Assembly (NCBI GenBank): GCA_963558565.1
Contig: CAUWGX010000008.1
Coordinates: 1-64,000, forward strand
Origin: Atopostipes sp963558565
GTDB lineage: Bacteria; Bacillota; Bacilli; Lactobacillales; Carnobacteriaceae_A
DNA length: 64,000 nucleotides
Direction: 5' to 3'
A model generated the notes under the pieces. The model ran no database searches. It saw nothing but the letters and a program-made list of their open reading frames with translations, and had not been told where the DNA came from. A program made the translations under genes and the position numbers. Numbering within the stretch: the first letter of the stretch is position 1; every line of letters begins with the position of its first letter. Positions 45,470 through 54,633 of this stretch are shown in pieces.

Positions 45470-45612
45470 CTTTCGATAGAAAATACTCTATAGAAAGATA
45501 ATTGGCCTTATCTTCCGATAGAGAGTGTCCTATAGAAAGCTAAACACTTTTTCCTTCTGTAGCAATTAGTCTATAGAAGGCTTAACCCTTTTACTTTCTA
45601 TAGACGCCAATT
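45470..45612. repeat. Family C tandem repeat array, 40-42-bp period
   Basis: Related units begin with CTTTC/CTTCY at 45470, 45512, 45554 and 45594 (intervals 42, 42, 40). Each holds an inverted repeat of the form CTTTCNATAG ... CTATAGAAAG, with 8-10 variable bases between the arms. Units are more diverged than in families A and B, and a weak extra copy may lie near 45444. The array lies between two convergent genes in a 430-base gap with no ORF. Confidence 0.85.
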
Positions 45613-45770
45613 CAGCCCATAACTTTCTTGTTTTTGGAAATGATTCCATGTTTTCTCCCCATATTTCTTAATCTAAAGCATTTAAATCAAAAGAAAACTC
45701 TTTATCGTTCAATTGAACAACATAGAGGGATGCTATATTTCAAATAAACATCTTTCAACTCTCATTCTTA

Positions 45771-46442
45771 CTAGACTTTATTTGTTTGATTCACTTCTTT
45801 CAAATAACGATACACACTAGGCTCAGACACTTTTAAGAGCTGTGCGATTTTTCCGATCGCTCCCTTTAACTGAAAGACGCCTTTTTGATCGAGTTCTTTG
45901 ATAATTTCCAAACGCGCTTCTTTGCTTAATGTAACTCGATGATCTAGAAGTTTTGGATCAATAATTTCACTAATGACTTCTTCAATATCATTGGATAAAA
46001 CTTCCACAAAATTACCGTTATTTTCTTCTTCGGCTTCCGTACTGATTAAGTTTTCAACATCCACATTCATTAATTGTAGCACTTCTTGTGCTATTTTTTT
46101 ATGTTTTGAATAATCAGCATTAATACACATTAAACCTAACAATTCTCCATCTTCATCTTTAATGTAAAAAGTTGAGCCATTAATGGTTTTATTTGCTTTT
46201 ACGGATATTTTATAATTTAAAATATAATCATGCTCTCGATAATGTTCTTGCTTAATCTTTGTCAAAGCAAGGTTCGTTAATGGGGACCCTTCGTCTCGCC
46301 CGCTTACATGGTTATTCACAATCTCTCCGATATAAAAACCTTCTTCTGAAAGAACATGCAAGACAATCTCATAATTTTCGCCTAAAGCTAATCCTAGAAA
46401 ACGGACAATTCGTTGATAATGATCTAACCAATTCACTGCCAT
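45771..46442 (-). CDS. YheO-type PAS/HTH transcriptional regulator
   Basis: 223-residue regulator: an N-terminal YheO-like PAS domain (about 8-120; GSTFYIKDEDGELLGLMCINAD is typical) and a C-terminal HTH_22/DauR-type helix-turn-helix (AIGKIAQLLKVSEPSVYRYLKEV). The start is the ATG at 46442, preceded by GGAGGG; the reading from 46487 adds 15 residues without support. Family members include DauR, which controls D-arginine use, but the ligand here is unknown. No obvious target gene adjoins it. Confidence 0.88.
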   Translation of the reverse strand: MAVNWLDHYQRIVRFLGLALGENYEIVLHVLSEEGFYIGEIVNNHVSGRDEGSPLTNLALTKIKQEHYREHDYILNYKISVKANKTINGSTFYIKDEDGELLGLMCINADYSKHKKIAQEVLQLMNVDVENLISTEAEEENNGNFVEVLSNDIEEVISEIIDPKLLDHRVTLSKEARLEIIKELDQKGVFQLKGAIGKIAQLLKVSEPSVYRYLKEVNQTNKV

Positions 46443-46607
46443 ACTATCCCTCCAATCACAACATCTCTTCTCTAAAATGAGAGTCATCCGTTTTTAATTA
46501 TACCATAAATCCTTAAATATTCTTCTGTCTATTTTCAACAGAAATTCACTGAAAGAATATACGATGTACATCAGTTAATAGCTCCTTTCGCCCATCTTTG
46601 AATATAA

Positions 46608-46654
46608 AAACACCCTGAACAGAAGAGTGTAAATCCTCTCCCGTCAGGGTGTTT
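46608..46654 (-). terminator. Terminator of pepF
   Basis: AAACACCCTGA (46608-46618) pairs with TCAGGGTGTTT (46644-46654). On the minus strand it follows the pepF stop, with TTTTT after the stem. Confidence 0.9.
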
Positions 46655-46669
46655 AAGGTTTTATTTCAA

Positions 46670-48475
46670 TTAAGCGTCTAATTCGCTACTTAATTCAATA
46701 ATGCGATCAACCGAGTTATCTAGATATTCAATGGTATCTAGTAAAGCTTGATCTGTGCCAACATCTACATTGGCAACTTTTGTAGCTTCTAGTGGTGCTT
46801 CTTGTCCACCTAAAAGTAAGAAATCTATCCAATCCTCCATGCTCGAATCCCCATTTTTAATTTTTAAGAAGGATTGGGTTGCAATAGTTAGTCCTGCTGA
46901 ATACGTATATGGATACAATCCCATATAATAATGAGATTGTCGCATCCACGTGAGCTCTGCACCTGGTTCAATTTCAACCGCATCGCCCCAGAATTCTTCC
47001 AAGACTGAACGTTTAATTTCAGAAAGTTTATTGGCGTCAAAGCTTTCTCCCTGATCAATTAAACGGTACACTTCTCGTTGGTACGCAGCCTCTAATAAAT
47101 GCGTCACAAAATTATGGAAGTATGTTTTTGAAATCATCATTGATAAAGCGGCCCGTTCTTCACGAGGATCATCTGTCCGATCTTTTAAATAATCCGTTAA
47201 AAATAACTCATGGAAAGTAGATGGTGCTTCGATTAAATATAAAGAAGGTCTGGCTCCCGTGAGCGAATTCTCTTTATGCGAATAAATACCTTGTCCTGCA
47301 TGCCCTAACTCATGGAATAATGTGTAGGCATCACTTAGTAAACCAGAGAATGACATCATGATATAAGGATGCTTTTTATAAGTCGTTGAACAAAAGGCGC
47401 CGGAACGTTTTCCGATATTTCGCGCAAAATCTACCCAATGCTCATCATAAGAGCGCATAATGGTATCCACATATTCTTGACCGAATGGCGCGAGTGCCTT
47501 TTGCACAAGGTCTTTAGTTTCTTCAATCGTTATATCTTGTTTGAAATCTGGATCAACATCAATTTTTAAATCCGCATAAGTTACTTGGTCTAAGTCATTT
47601 TGTTCTTTTAAATGGGTGATATATTTACGCATGACTGGCGCAAATTTTTCCATAATAACATCAATTTGGCGATCATACATCTCGCGCGTGACTTCTTGTG
47701 ACTCAAGTAAATAATCGATCACCGAATCATATCCACGCATAGTAGCGAGAGTCTTTTCCTTAACCACTTGGCTATAGTAAGCAGTTGCGACGGTATTTTT
47801 ATACTGCCCTAATACTTCGTTAAACTTATCATAAGACGCACGACGAACTTTTGGATCCGTGTGGTACATATAATAATCTTCATACAAGACAAAACTTAAA
47901 GGATATTCTTTGCCTTCGACTTCAAAGGTTCCAAAATCCGGATCATTGGAACGTGCTTGTTCGTAAATTTCTTGGAATGAGCCTAAAACAGGATTTAATA
48001 GTTCCAGTGTTTCTTCAACTTCTGGCGCTAACGCTGCTTCTTTACTCTTCTTCGTTTGACGAACCCAAGCATTGAATTTAGGTTCTAAGTCTTTAACTTT
48101 GTCTAATTCTGTTACAGATAGAGTCAATACTTCTGAATCAAAAAAGCTAAGCTTAGCGCTTTCCTGGGAAAGTTTAGAAGACACTGAACGTGCACGGCTT
48201 GCAGCCTCACCATCCGTAATATCGACACTTACCGGCAAGCTCGCATATTGTCCTAAATAACTAGCCGTAGCGATAACTTCTTCATATTTATGTAATGCTT
48301 CCACCACGTCTTCAGCATTCTTTAAATTTCCTTTATATTCAGAAACAAAGACGTCGACTTGGTTTGGAAACCCCTTTAATGTTTTTTCAAAATCTTCTTC
48401 CGTAGCGAAAATGGCAGATAAATCCCATTTTAACTGGTTGCTAACTTCAGAACGTGGTTTCAATTGCTCGGACAT
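46670..48475 (-). CDS. pepF: Oligoendopeptidase F
   Basis: 601-residue M3B zinc metallopeptidase cleaving oligopeptides in the cytoplasm. The HExxH site reads HELGHAGQ in a LFHELGHAGQGIYS context, and the third ligand Glu lies in the following LIEAPSTFHE helix. Length matches PepF of lactic acid bacteria and Bacillus. The start is the ATG at 48475 with AAAGGGAG; the reading from 48502 adds nine residues. Monocistronic with a terminator. Confidence 0.95.
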   Translation of the reverse strand: MSEQLKPRSEVSNQLKWDLSAIFATEEDFEKTLKGFPNQVDVFVSEYKGNLKNAEDVVEALHKYEEVIATASYLGQYASLPVSVDITDGEAASRARSVSSKLSQESAKLSFFDSEVLTLSVTELDKVKDLEPKFNAWVRQTKKSKEAALAPEVEETLELLNPVLGSFQEIYEQARSNDPDFGTFEVEGKEYPLSFVLYEDYYMYHTDPKVRRASYDKFNEVLGQYKNTVATAYYSQVVKEKTLATMRGYDSVIDYLLESQEVTREMYDRQIDVIMEKFAPVMRKYITHLKEQNDLDQVTYADLKIDVDPDFKQDITIEETKDLVQKALAPFGQEYVDTIMRSYDEHWVDFARNIGKRSGAFCSTTYKKHPYIMMSFSGLLSDAYTLFHELGHAGQGIYSHKENSLTGARPSLYLIEAPSTFHELFLTDYLKDRTDDPREERAALSMMISKTYFHNFVTHLLEAAYQREVYRLIDQGESFDANKLSEIKRSVLEEFWGDAVEIEPGAELTWMRQSHYYMGLYPYTYSAGLTIATQSFLKIKNGDSSMEDWIDFLLLGGQEAPLEATKVANVDVGTDQALLDTIEYLDNSVDRIIELSSELDA

Positions 48476-48552
48476 TAAATTCTCCCTTTCAATTCTCATC
48501 ATTTTTTAATAATATACCTTTTATGATAGCACACTCCCTTCCTATAAAAAAG

Positions 48553-48597
48553 AAAAAACTGTCTTTTCACAATCTTTTTTGTGAAAGGACAGTTTTT
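48553..48597 (-). terminator. Terminator of the lipoprotein gene
   Basis: AAAAAACTGTC (48553-48563) and GACAGTTTTT (48588-48597) pair, with an inner TTTCACAA/TTGTGAAA stem. T-runs on both strands make it potentially bidirectional. Confidence 0.92.
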
Positions 48598-48607
48598 AGT
48601 AGTCATT

Positions 48608-49198
48608 TTAATCTAAATTTTCATAAGGAATAAATTCCCCTGTTAAATAATCACTCACGAGAACTTCTTTGGTTTCTGGATTATAGCGGTACAAGCCAAC
48701 AAGCGGCGTTGCTTCATCTTCCGTTTTTTCGCGAATCTCTACTTCAATGTAATCTTCTGTTTGATCAAAAGAATAAGTATGCTCTTCGATATTTAAACCA
48801 GTGACACTGAGAATTTTCTCTAGCGCTGCTTGTTCGTCTGGGCCAAGATCAGCAGGAGTTGCTTCTTCAGTTTGTACATCTTTCGACTCTTCAACGGTCT
48901 CTTCAGACATTGAATCATCTGTTTTAGCTTCCTCCTCTGGTTTTTCTTCAGTTACTTCTTCAGTAGTTTCTTCATTGGAAGTCTGCTCTGAAGTTTGTTC
49001 ACTTGTTGAATCTGCATCGTCTGTTTTGTTTTCATCTTCTGAGTCATTCTTATCATTTAATGTTTCGGTTGTTTGCACTTCGGCAGTATCCGTTGACGAG
49101 ATCTCATTCGATGCATCTTCAGTCGTTTCACTAGTGCACGCCAACAATAAAATTGCAGTCGAAGCAGTAGTAAGGAGCAAACGAAACTTATGTAGCAT
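48608..49198 (-). CDS. Hypothetical acidic lipoprotein
   Basis: 196 residues. The signal peptide ends with a lipobox LLAC (Cys21). Residues about 24-115 are a low-complexity Thr/Glu/Ser/Asp linker, probably disordered and extended through the wall. The C-terminal 75 residues (from about GPDEQAAL) form a small globular part with alternating strands, of a kind I do not recognise. The ribosome binding site is weak. Transcribed alone. Confidence 0.8.
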   Translation of the reverse strand: MLHKFRLLLTTASTAILLLACTSETTEDASNEISSTDTAEVQTTETLNDKNDSEDENKTDDADSTSEQTSEQTSNEETTEEVTEEKPEEEAKTDDSMSEETVEESKDVQTEEATPADLGPDEQAALEKILSVTGLNIEEHTYSFDQTEDYIEVEIREKTEDEATPLVGLYRYNPETKEVLVSDYLTGEFIPYENLD

Positions 49199-49331
49199 AT
49201 TTTAACCAACTTTCTTCATAATTTTCTCTATATTACAAACTGATTACATTCTAACACTTATTGTTTAGGATACAAAGGGTAAATTAAATCTTTCACCATT
49301 TTATTTTAAAAGGCCCAAACTCACGAAAGAA

Positions 49332-49358
49332 AAAAGAGTCTAAATAAGCGACTCTTTT
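49332..49358 (-). terminator. Terminator of the rsmI operon
   Basis: AAAAGAGTC (49332-49340) pairs with GACTCTTTT (49350-49358). It lies 18 bases after the rsmI stop on the minus strand. Confidence 0.88.
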
Positions 49359-49375
49359 CAGGTAAAAATATATTT

Positions 49376-50242
49376 TTATTTTTGATGATATTCGGCATAA
49401 ATTTCGCGTTTCGGAACTTCGCGTTCTTTAGCGACTTCTTTGATCGCTTGTTTGCTGGACATTTTTTCAAAATTCATTTTATAATCGATATGTTCTAAAA
49501 TCGTCCAATTCGCCCAATAATGCTCTTCTTCGACTTCATCGTTACCTTCTACAATAACGACGAATTCTCCACGCAAATCCGTCTTCTCCGCCCATTTACT
49601 GGCTTCTTCTGCTGTTCCGCGGATAAATTCTTCATAGCGTTTGGTTACTTCTCGTGCTAGAACCACTCGTCGATCGGAACCAAAAATTTCTGTTAAACTT
49701 TGCATAAGCTGTTTCAAGCGATACGGTGATTCATAAAAGATTAATGTTTCTGTTTTATCTTTTAATGCCTCTAACTCTTCCTTCAATTCGGTCTTTTTAC
49801 GATTTAAAAAGCCGTAAAATGTGAAAGGTTGTGGTGAAATTCCCGAAGCAATTAAAGCCGTTAAAGCTGCATTCGGGCCTGGCAGAGGAACCACTGGAAT
49901 GTTTTGAGCCACTGCAGCTGCCACAAGTTCCACCCCTGGGTCACTAATCGAAGGCATCCCTGCATCACTGACTTGAGCAATATTTTCTCCTGCTAATAAT
50001 TTTTCGACCAGTTCACTCGTTTGGGTACGCACATTATGTTCGTGATAACTTACTTTTTCAGTGTCAATTTCAAAATGATTTAACAATTTTTGGGTGACTC
50101 GCGTATCTTCGCAAGCAATTAAATCGACCTCTTTTAAGGTCTGAATCGCTCTAAAAGTCATATCGTCTAGATTCCCGATCGGTGTGGGAACTAAATACAG
50201 TGTACCTAGGTCCGTTTCTTCATAACTTTGTTGTGCTTTCAT
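49376..50242 (-). CDS. rsmI: 16S rRNA (cytidine1402-2'-O)-methyltransferase
   Basis: 288-residue tetrapyrrole-methylase-fold enzyme that 2'-O-methylates C1402 in the decoding centre of 16S rRNA. The N-terminal VPTPIGNLDDMTFRA and VSDAGMPSISDPG motifs are diagnostic, and the SAM-binding PGPNA loop is present. Last gene of the conserved yabA-trmN6-yazA-rsmI block. GGAGG precedes the ATG. Confidence 0.96.
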   Translation of the reverse strand: MKAQQSYEETDLGTLYLVPTPIGNLDDMTFRAIQTLKEVDLIACEDTRVTQKLLNHFEIDTEKVSYHEHNVRTQTSELVEKLLAGENIAQVSDAGMPSISDPGVELVAAAVAQNIPVVPLPGPNAALTALIASGISPQPFTFYGFLNRKKTELKEELEALKDKTETLIFYESPYRLKQLMQSLTEIFGSDRRVVLAREVTKRYEEFIRGTAEEASKWAEKTDLRGEFVVIVEGNDEVEEEHYWANWTILEHIDYKMNFEKMSSKQAIKEVAKEREVPKREIYAEYHQK

Positions 50243-50260
50243 TTTTTAACGCCTCCTTCT

Positions 50261-50587
50261 TTAATAGATTAGACAAGGTTTGTCTTTTTGCAATGGAAAT
50301 TCAAGGCCTTTTTCTTTTAAATAAGTTTCTTTTTGCGGCCGTGTTAACCGTTTAAAAGCGGCTTCTGCTTGCATCGCTTCACTTCGCGTTTCATAGGTTT
50401 CAGCGTAGATCATTTTTAGAGGACGTCGGCTGGCTGGTCGCGTATATTTTGCACCGACACCGGTATTATGCTCTTTCTCACGTCGGTTTAAATCTGTTGT
50501 ATAACCGGCATAAAAAGAATGATCTTTACACCATAAGACATAAAAAAAGTTTCCGTTTCTTTTATTTTTCGTTTCTTTATTCACCAT
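50261..50587 (-). CDS. yazA: GIY-YIG nuclease family protein (YazA-like)
   Basis: 108-residue UPF0213 protein. The GIY-YIG motif is degenerate as usual for this subfamily: FYVLWCKDHSFYAGYTTDL, with the downstream Arg and Glu in RREKEH. Role unknown. It overlaps the trmN6 stop by 11 bases and precedes rsmI by 18, the same order as B. subtilis yabB-yazA-yabC. Confidence 0.93.
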   Translation of the reverse strand: MVNKETKNKRNGNFFYVLWCKDHSFYAGYTTDLNRREKEHNTGVGAKYTRPASRRPLKMIYAETYETRSEAMQAEAAFKRLTRPQKETYLKEKGLEFPLQKDKPCLIY

Positions 50588-51314
50588 AGAGAATCTTCCT
50601 TACTTCTGGTCGATAACTGCCATCTTTTTCGTGCACAAATAAAGGAGGAAGCATCTGAAACCCCGCTTCTTTCCCGTTCTTTATTCCTTCAATTAATACC
50701 ATATTAGCCGGCGTTTTTTCATTTGCATGAATAAAACGCACCCGTTTCGGCGTGACACGATGGGCACGCATGACATCCATTAATTCCAAAAAGCGATCCG
50801 GTCGGTGGACGATATATGCTTTCCCATTGATTTTCAATAATTTAGAAATTTTGGATAATAACTCATCTAAGTTCACATATAATTCATGACGAGCAATGGC
50901 TAAATATTCATTTGGGTTCACTTGGCCTTTCTCTTCTAGTGGAAAATAAGGCGGATTACAAGTAATCACATCGACCGAATCATAATGTTCTGTTCCAATT
51001 TCTTTTAAATCTTTGTGTATCATCGTAATTTGGTCGCTTAACTGATTCATTTCAATACTTCTTTGCGCCATATCAGCCAGTTCTGCTTGAATCTCCACGC
51101 CATAAATATGACTTTCTGTTTTTTGGGATAACATTAAAGCTACTGCTCCATTCCCAGAACAGAGGTCAATAATTTTTAAGTCTTTTCGATTTCTAATCTT
51201 TGCAAAATCGCCCAACAAGACAGCGTCTAAAGAGAAAGAAAAAACTTGCGGACTCTGAATAATTCCTAAATCATGTTGCATTAAATAATCAATTCGCTCA
51301 TTTTCTTTTAGCAC
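50577..51314 (-). CDS. tRNA1(Val) adenine-N6-methyltransferase family protein (YabB-like)
   Basis: 245-residue class I SAM-dependent methyltransferase. The SAM motif IIDLCSGNGAVAL and the adenine-N6 catalytic motif NPPYF are present. It resembles E. coli TrmN6 (YfiC), which modifies A37 of tRNA-Val, and B. subtilis YabB. The start is GTG with AAAGGAG. Part of the conserved block. Confidence 0.92.
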   Translation of the reverse strand: MLKENERIDYLMQHDLGIIQSPQVFSFSLDAVLLGDFAKIRNRKDLKIIDLCSGNGAVALMLSQKTESHIYGVEIQAELADMAQRSIEMNQLSDQITMIHKDLKEIGTEHYDSVDVITCNPPYFPLEEKGQVNPNEYLAIARHELYVNLDELLSKISKLLKINGKAYIVHRPDRFLELMDVMRAHRVTPKRVRFIHANEKTPANMVLIEGIKNGKEAGFQMLPPLFVHEKDGSYRPEVRKILYGE

Positions 51315-51342
51315 TTTAAAACTCCTTTGTAGTCATTAAAAA

Positions 51343-51360
51343 ACTCGCTAATCGGCGAGT
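51343..51360 (-). terminator. Terminator between yabA and the trmN6-like gene
   Basis: On the minus strand ACTCGC (51360-51355) pairs with GCGAGT (51348-51343) and is followed by a T-run. It separates the yabA unit from trmN6-yazA-rsmI. Confidence 0.85.
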
Positions 51361-51424
51361 CTTTTTGACCAAAGATGGAAACATAATTGGTTAAATTCTT
51401 ACATCGATCTCTCATAAGCAAAAA

Positions 51425-51460
51425 AGTAATAAATCCCATGGTAAGATGGAATTTATTACT
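51425..51460 (-). terminator. Terminator overlapping the end of yabA
   Basis: AGTAATAAAT (51425-51434) and ATTTATTACT (51451-51460) pair. On the minus strand the stem contains the yabA stop codon and is followed by TTTTT. Confidence 0.85.
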
Positions 51461-51794
51461 TTCTTTCGCCGTAAATAACTTCTAAACAAAAAGCACATGG
51501 TTCATCTTCTACACGACGCTGCCCATAAAATAAATTACATACGTGAAAGCCATCTTCGTAAATACTTTCTAAATTCAAACGTGATTTCGTCAGTCCTGCA
51601 CTTTCATCCTCTTCAGTCAGGCGATTGGGTTCATTATCTAACCGCTCACGTAAATGTTTGTTTTCCATATGCAAAGTTTGATTTTCTTCTAAAAGGTGTT
51701 CAATTTCCTCTTTTAGTGCGCTTATTGTTCGGAGAGTGGCGTCAGTTTGTGATTCTATGTCGATAACCGTGTCGATGATTTCCTTTTTCTTCAC
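51456..51794 (-). CDS. yabA: DNA replication initiation control protein YabA
   Basis: 112-residue protein that bridges DnaA and the DnaN clamp to restrain initiation. An N-terminal coiled coil (about residues 10-55, leucine/glutamate heptads) is followed by a C-terminal zinc-binding domain with HVCNLF and CAFC. The start is the GTG at 51794, with AAAGGAG; the longer reading from 51860 adds 22 unsupported residues. In B. subtilis ricT (yaaT) lies between holB and yabA. Here only 67 bases separate them and ricT is missing. Confidence 0.93.
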   Translation of the reverse strand: MKKKEIIDTVIDIESQTDATLRTISALKEEIEHLLEENQTLHMENKHLRERLDNEPNRLTEEDESAGLTKSRLNLESIYEDGFHVCNLFYGQRRVEDEPCAFCLEVIYGERK

Positions 51795-51861
51795 ACATCC
51801 CACTCCTTTTACTACGTTTATTCTACATGATATTTCAAATTCTTTTAAGTCACTTCGCAAA

Positions 51862-52851
51862 TTAAATCGTGAGATTTGTTACTTTTAATGCAATTTGTTC
51901 AAAAATGCCTTGCGCGGATACATAACGATCCAATTTCTTTTTACCATTCAGTAAAGCAGTGAGGATCTGTGTCAATTCACTTTTCATAGAACTTGTCGCC
52001 ATTTGTTCCAGTTGGTTTCTATGCTTCGAAAAAGCTAAAACGCGGTCTTGCTCAAAACAAATAGCTGTCAAATCTTGATAAACTAAAATCAACAAGTCTA
52101 AGATCAAAGAAGAGGTCTCACGATTATCCACAAGGGGCATTATCTTTGTTTGGATATAAATAAATGCTCGCTCATCATTCCTACTGAGGAATAAAAACCA
52201 CTGCCAGATTGTTTCAACGATTTTATTAAAATTTTCATCTTCATAAATGTTTAATGCTTTCTCTGTATCTTGAGTCAGATGAGCAAGCAATGTGGCTGAT
52301 TTTTCTGGAACTTCACATGCCATAATATCCTCAATCCGGCCGTTAATTTCACGGACAGGAAAGTGAATAATCTGGCTCCTTGAAACAATGGTCGGTAGTA
52401 ATTGTTGCAGCTCAGTCGTTAAAAGCATGATGGTAATCTCGCCTTCAGGCTCTTCAATAAACTTCAATAAACTATTGGCAGCACTTGTCGTCATTTTATC
52501 CATTTCTTTAACAATCAATATTTTTTTACGACTTTCCATACCGCTTTTTGCGAATTCATCTTTAATCGCTCGCACTTGTCCCACTTTTATCGACATACCA
52601 TCCGGTTCAACGGTACTTACATCGGGGTGTTCTCCCTGCGCAATCCGCATACATTGATTACACTCTAAACAAGGACTCCCATCTTCTGCCGGATTTTGAC
52701 AAAATAAACCCTGCGCAATCCATGTCGCCATCTCATATTTACCCGATCCGGCAACGCCTTCGAAAATATAAGCATGTTGCAAGGTATTATTGTTAATTAA
52801 TTTTGTAAACAAAGAACTAATCTCTGGTTGTTTACGAACAACTGTTGCCAT
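51862..52851 (-). CDS. holB: DNA polymerase III subunit delta'
   Basis: 329-residue clamp-loader subunit. AAA+ fold with a P-loop-like GVAGSGKYEMA, a four-cysteine zinc module (CQNPAED..CLECNQC) and sensor region TTSAANSLLKFIEEP. The SRC-like motif appears as VSRSQ. The start is the ATG at 52851, eight bases after AGGAAG; a TTG two codons earlier is less likely. It follows darA by 24 bases. Confidence 0.95.
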   Translation of the reverse strand: MATVVRKQPEISSLFTKLINNNTLQHAYIFEGVAGSGKYEMATWIAQGLFCQNPAEDGSPCLECNQCMRIAQGEHPDVSTVEPDGMSIKVGQVRAIKDEFAKSGMESRKKILIVKEMDKMTTSAANSLLKFIEEPEGEITIMLLTTELQQLLPTIVSRSQIIHFPVREINGRIEDIMACEVPEKSATLLAHLTQDTEKALNIYEDENFNKIVETIWQWFLFLSRNDERAFIYIQTKIMPLVDNRETSSLILDLLILVYQDLTAICFEQDRVLAFSKHRNQLEQMATSSMKSELTQILTALLNGKKKLDRYVSAQGIFEQIALKVTNLTI

Positions 52852-52875
52852 ATTCAATACTTCCTAAACTTAAAA

Positions 52876-53205
52876 TTATATTTTCTTAAACTGATCAACA
52901 TCTAAAATAAAGACTGTTGCGCCGCCCACTTCTACGTCCACTGGGTAGTTTAAATTCATTTCAAAGTTAAAATCATATGATGGTGGAGACATAATTGATT
53001 GAACACGTGTTGAACAAACATCTTCTATGATATCAATCACAGCATCTACTTTATTGTCTTCAATCCCTACGATAAACGTACTATTTCCGGCACGCATAAA
53101 ACCACCCGTTGAGGTTAATCGAGTCGAGCGCACACCGTTTTTAGTAAACGTTTCGTTCAGTTTTTTACTATCTTCATCTTGAACTATTGCAATAACTAAT
53201 TTCAT
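52876..53205 (-). CDS. darA: Cyclic-di-AMP receptor DarA (PII-like)
   Basis: 109-residue PII-like signalling protein (YaaQ/PstA/DarA). The N-terminus MKLVIAIVQDED, the T-loop region STGGFMRAGNSTF and the GGATVFILDVDQF end match B. subtilis DarA, which binds c-di-AMP as a trimer. Its target is not established. It is located between tmk and holB as in related bacteria. GGAGG precedes the ATG. Confidence 0.95.
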   Translation of the reverse strand: MKLVIAIVQDEDSKKLNETFTKNGVRSTRLTSTGGFMRAGNSTFIVGIEDNKVDAVIDIIEDVCSTRVQSIMSPPSYDFNFEMNLNYPVDVEVGGATVFILDVDQFKKI

Positions 53206-53229
53206 TATGAACTCCTCCTGTATCTTTCC

Positions 53230-53880
53230 TTATTTTAACAATTGGTGTTTTTGTAGTTTGGTTTGGACAATTTCCCAAGCATCCGCTAAGACACTTTCAG
53301 ACGGTTGGGCTGCATCAATATACTGAATTCTGTCAGGATTATCTTTTAATAAGGTTTTATAAGCATCCCGTACGCGATTATGAAACGAAACTTTTTCCAT
53401 CTCTAGGCGATCTTTCTTTCGTTTTGAATTTTTGTGTCCAATGCGATTGAGACCTACTTGCGCCTCTACATCTAAGTAAAGAGTTAAATCAGGTGTTAAA
53501 TTTTCTGTCGCAAATTGATTCAAAGTCGCGACTTTATCTACTCCTAATTTTCTTCCAGCTCCCTGATAAGCAATTGAACTATCCACGAAGCGATCACATA
53601 AAACAACTTCACCGCGTTCAAGGGCTGGTTGAATCGTTTCTATAATATGTTGACGGCGACTTGCAGCAAAAAGCAAAGCTTCCGTCCGATCATCCATTTT
53701 TTTGTTCTTTGGGTCAATGATTACCGCACGTATTTTTTCTGCAATATCACTACCACCAGGTTCTCTTGTAGTTACTAAAGGAACAGTTATTGCTTCAGAT
53801 AGGCGCTGATTCAATGCAGCGACTAGTGTAGATTTCCCTGCCCCATCTGGCCCTTCCACTGTAATAAATAATCCTGACAA
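53230..53880 (-). CDS. tmk: Thymidylate kinase
   Basis: 216-residue P-loop kinase converting dTMP to dTDP. Motifs: EGPDGAGKST near residue 10, TREPGGS, DRFVDSSIAYQG and the LID region around IGHKNSKRKKDRLE. The start is TTG with GGAGAG nine bases upstream. First of the tmk-darA-holB-yabA group. Confidence 0.96.
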   Translation of the reverse strand: MSGLFITVEGPDGAGKSTLVAALNQRLSEAITVPLVTTREPGGSDIAEKIRAVIIDPKNKKMDDRTEALLFAASRRQHIIETIQPALERGEVVLCDRFVDSSIAYQGAGRKLGVDKVATLNQFATENLTPDLTLYLDVEAQVGLNRIGHKNSKRKKDRLEMEKVSFHNRVRDAYKTLLKDNPDRIQYIDAAQPSESVLADAWEIVQTKLQKHQLLK

Positions 53881-54009
53881 TCGACTTCTCTCCGTTCTTC
53901 CTATATTACATGACTAATTATACGCTAGAATGAATTATTTTTCCATTAATTCTTCATGAGTCAAAAATTGTTTGGAATTTCACCAGCCTCTTTTATCGAA
54001 TATTCAAAA

Positions 54010-54050
54010 AAACATAGTTCGAAGATATTTTGTATCTTATCCCTATGTTT
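54010..54050 (-). terminator. Terminator of the GNAT gene
   Basis: AAACATAG (54010-54017) and CTATGTTT (54043-54050) pair around an inner GAAGATA/TATCTTA stem. T-runs flank both sides. Confidence 0.8.
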
Positions 54051-54082
54051 TTAATTCATTGTTTATTTTTAAAAATAGTGAG

Positions 54083-54610
54083 TTAGAGTGAAATCCAGTA
54101 TCTTTCAATGGTTAAATCTTTCGTTTTCTCATAAACCGTATTCTCGTACTCCCCACCATTAGCCAAGATGACTCGTTTACTGGCTTCATTATCTTCTCGA
54201 CAAGTAATCAGAACTTGCTGTAGATGCGCTTCTTTACAAATTTTCAGACAATCTCTAAGCATCCTGCGTGCATAGCCTTTTTTTCTTTCGCTCGGTCGTA
54301 TGGAATAACCAATGTGCCCACCATAATTTTGCAATAAAGCATTTAACCGATGACGAAATTGGATCATCCCTACTATAGTTTGGTCTTCTAGTCGAACATA
54401 AATAAATTGTTCCGCGGGTACAAAATGATCAGGGACCGTCTCTTCATTTTCAAAGCGTTGGTTAAAGGCCAACCATTCTGAACTATCACGCATATGACGT
54501 AATTGTCCAGTGCCATCCATGGAGCTTTCTGCAAGCAGCATTTCCATACGAAACAGTTGGATCTCTTCCGCAAATGAAGCATCCGGTTTCATTAACATAC
54601 AATCTTGCAT
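54083..54610 (-). CDS. GNAT family N-acetyltransferase
   Basis: 175-residue GCN5-like acetyltransferase. The acetyl-CoA loop reads RPSERKKGYARRML, with the preceding GGHIGYSI strand. Acceptor unknown. AGGAG precedes the ATG. It follows the VOC gene by 23 bases; the pair is inserted between recR and tmk in an otherwise conserved block. Confidence 0.9.
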   Translation of the reverse strand: MQDCMLMKPDASFAEEIQLFRMEMLLAESSMDGTGQLRHMRDSSEWLAFNQRFENEETVPDHFVPAEQFIYVRLEDQTIVGMIQFRHRLNALLQNYGGHIGYSIRPSERKKGYARRMLRDCLKICKEAHLQQVLITCREDNEASKRVILANGGEYENTVYEKTKDLTIERYWISL

Positions 54611-54633
54611 TTAAACACTCCTAAAATTCAGAT

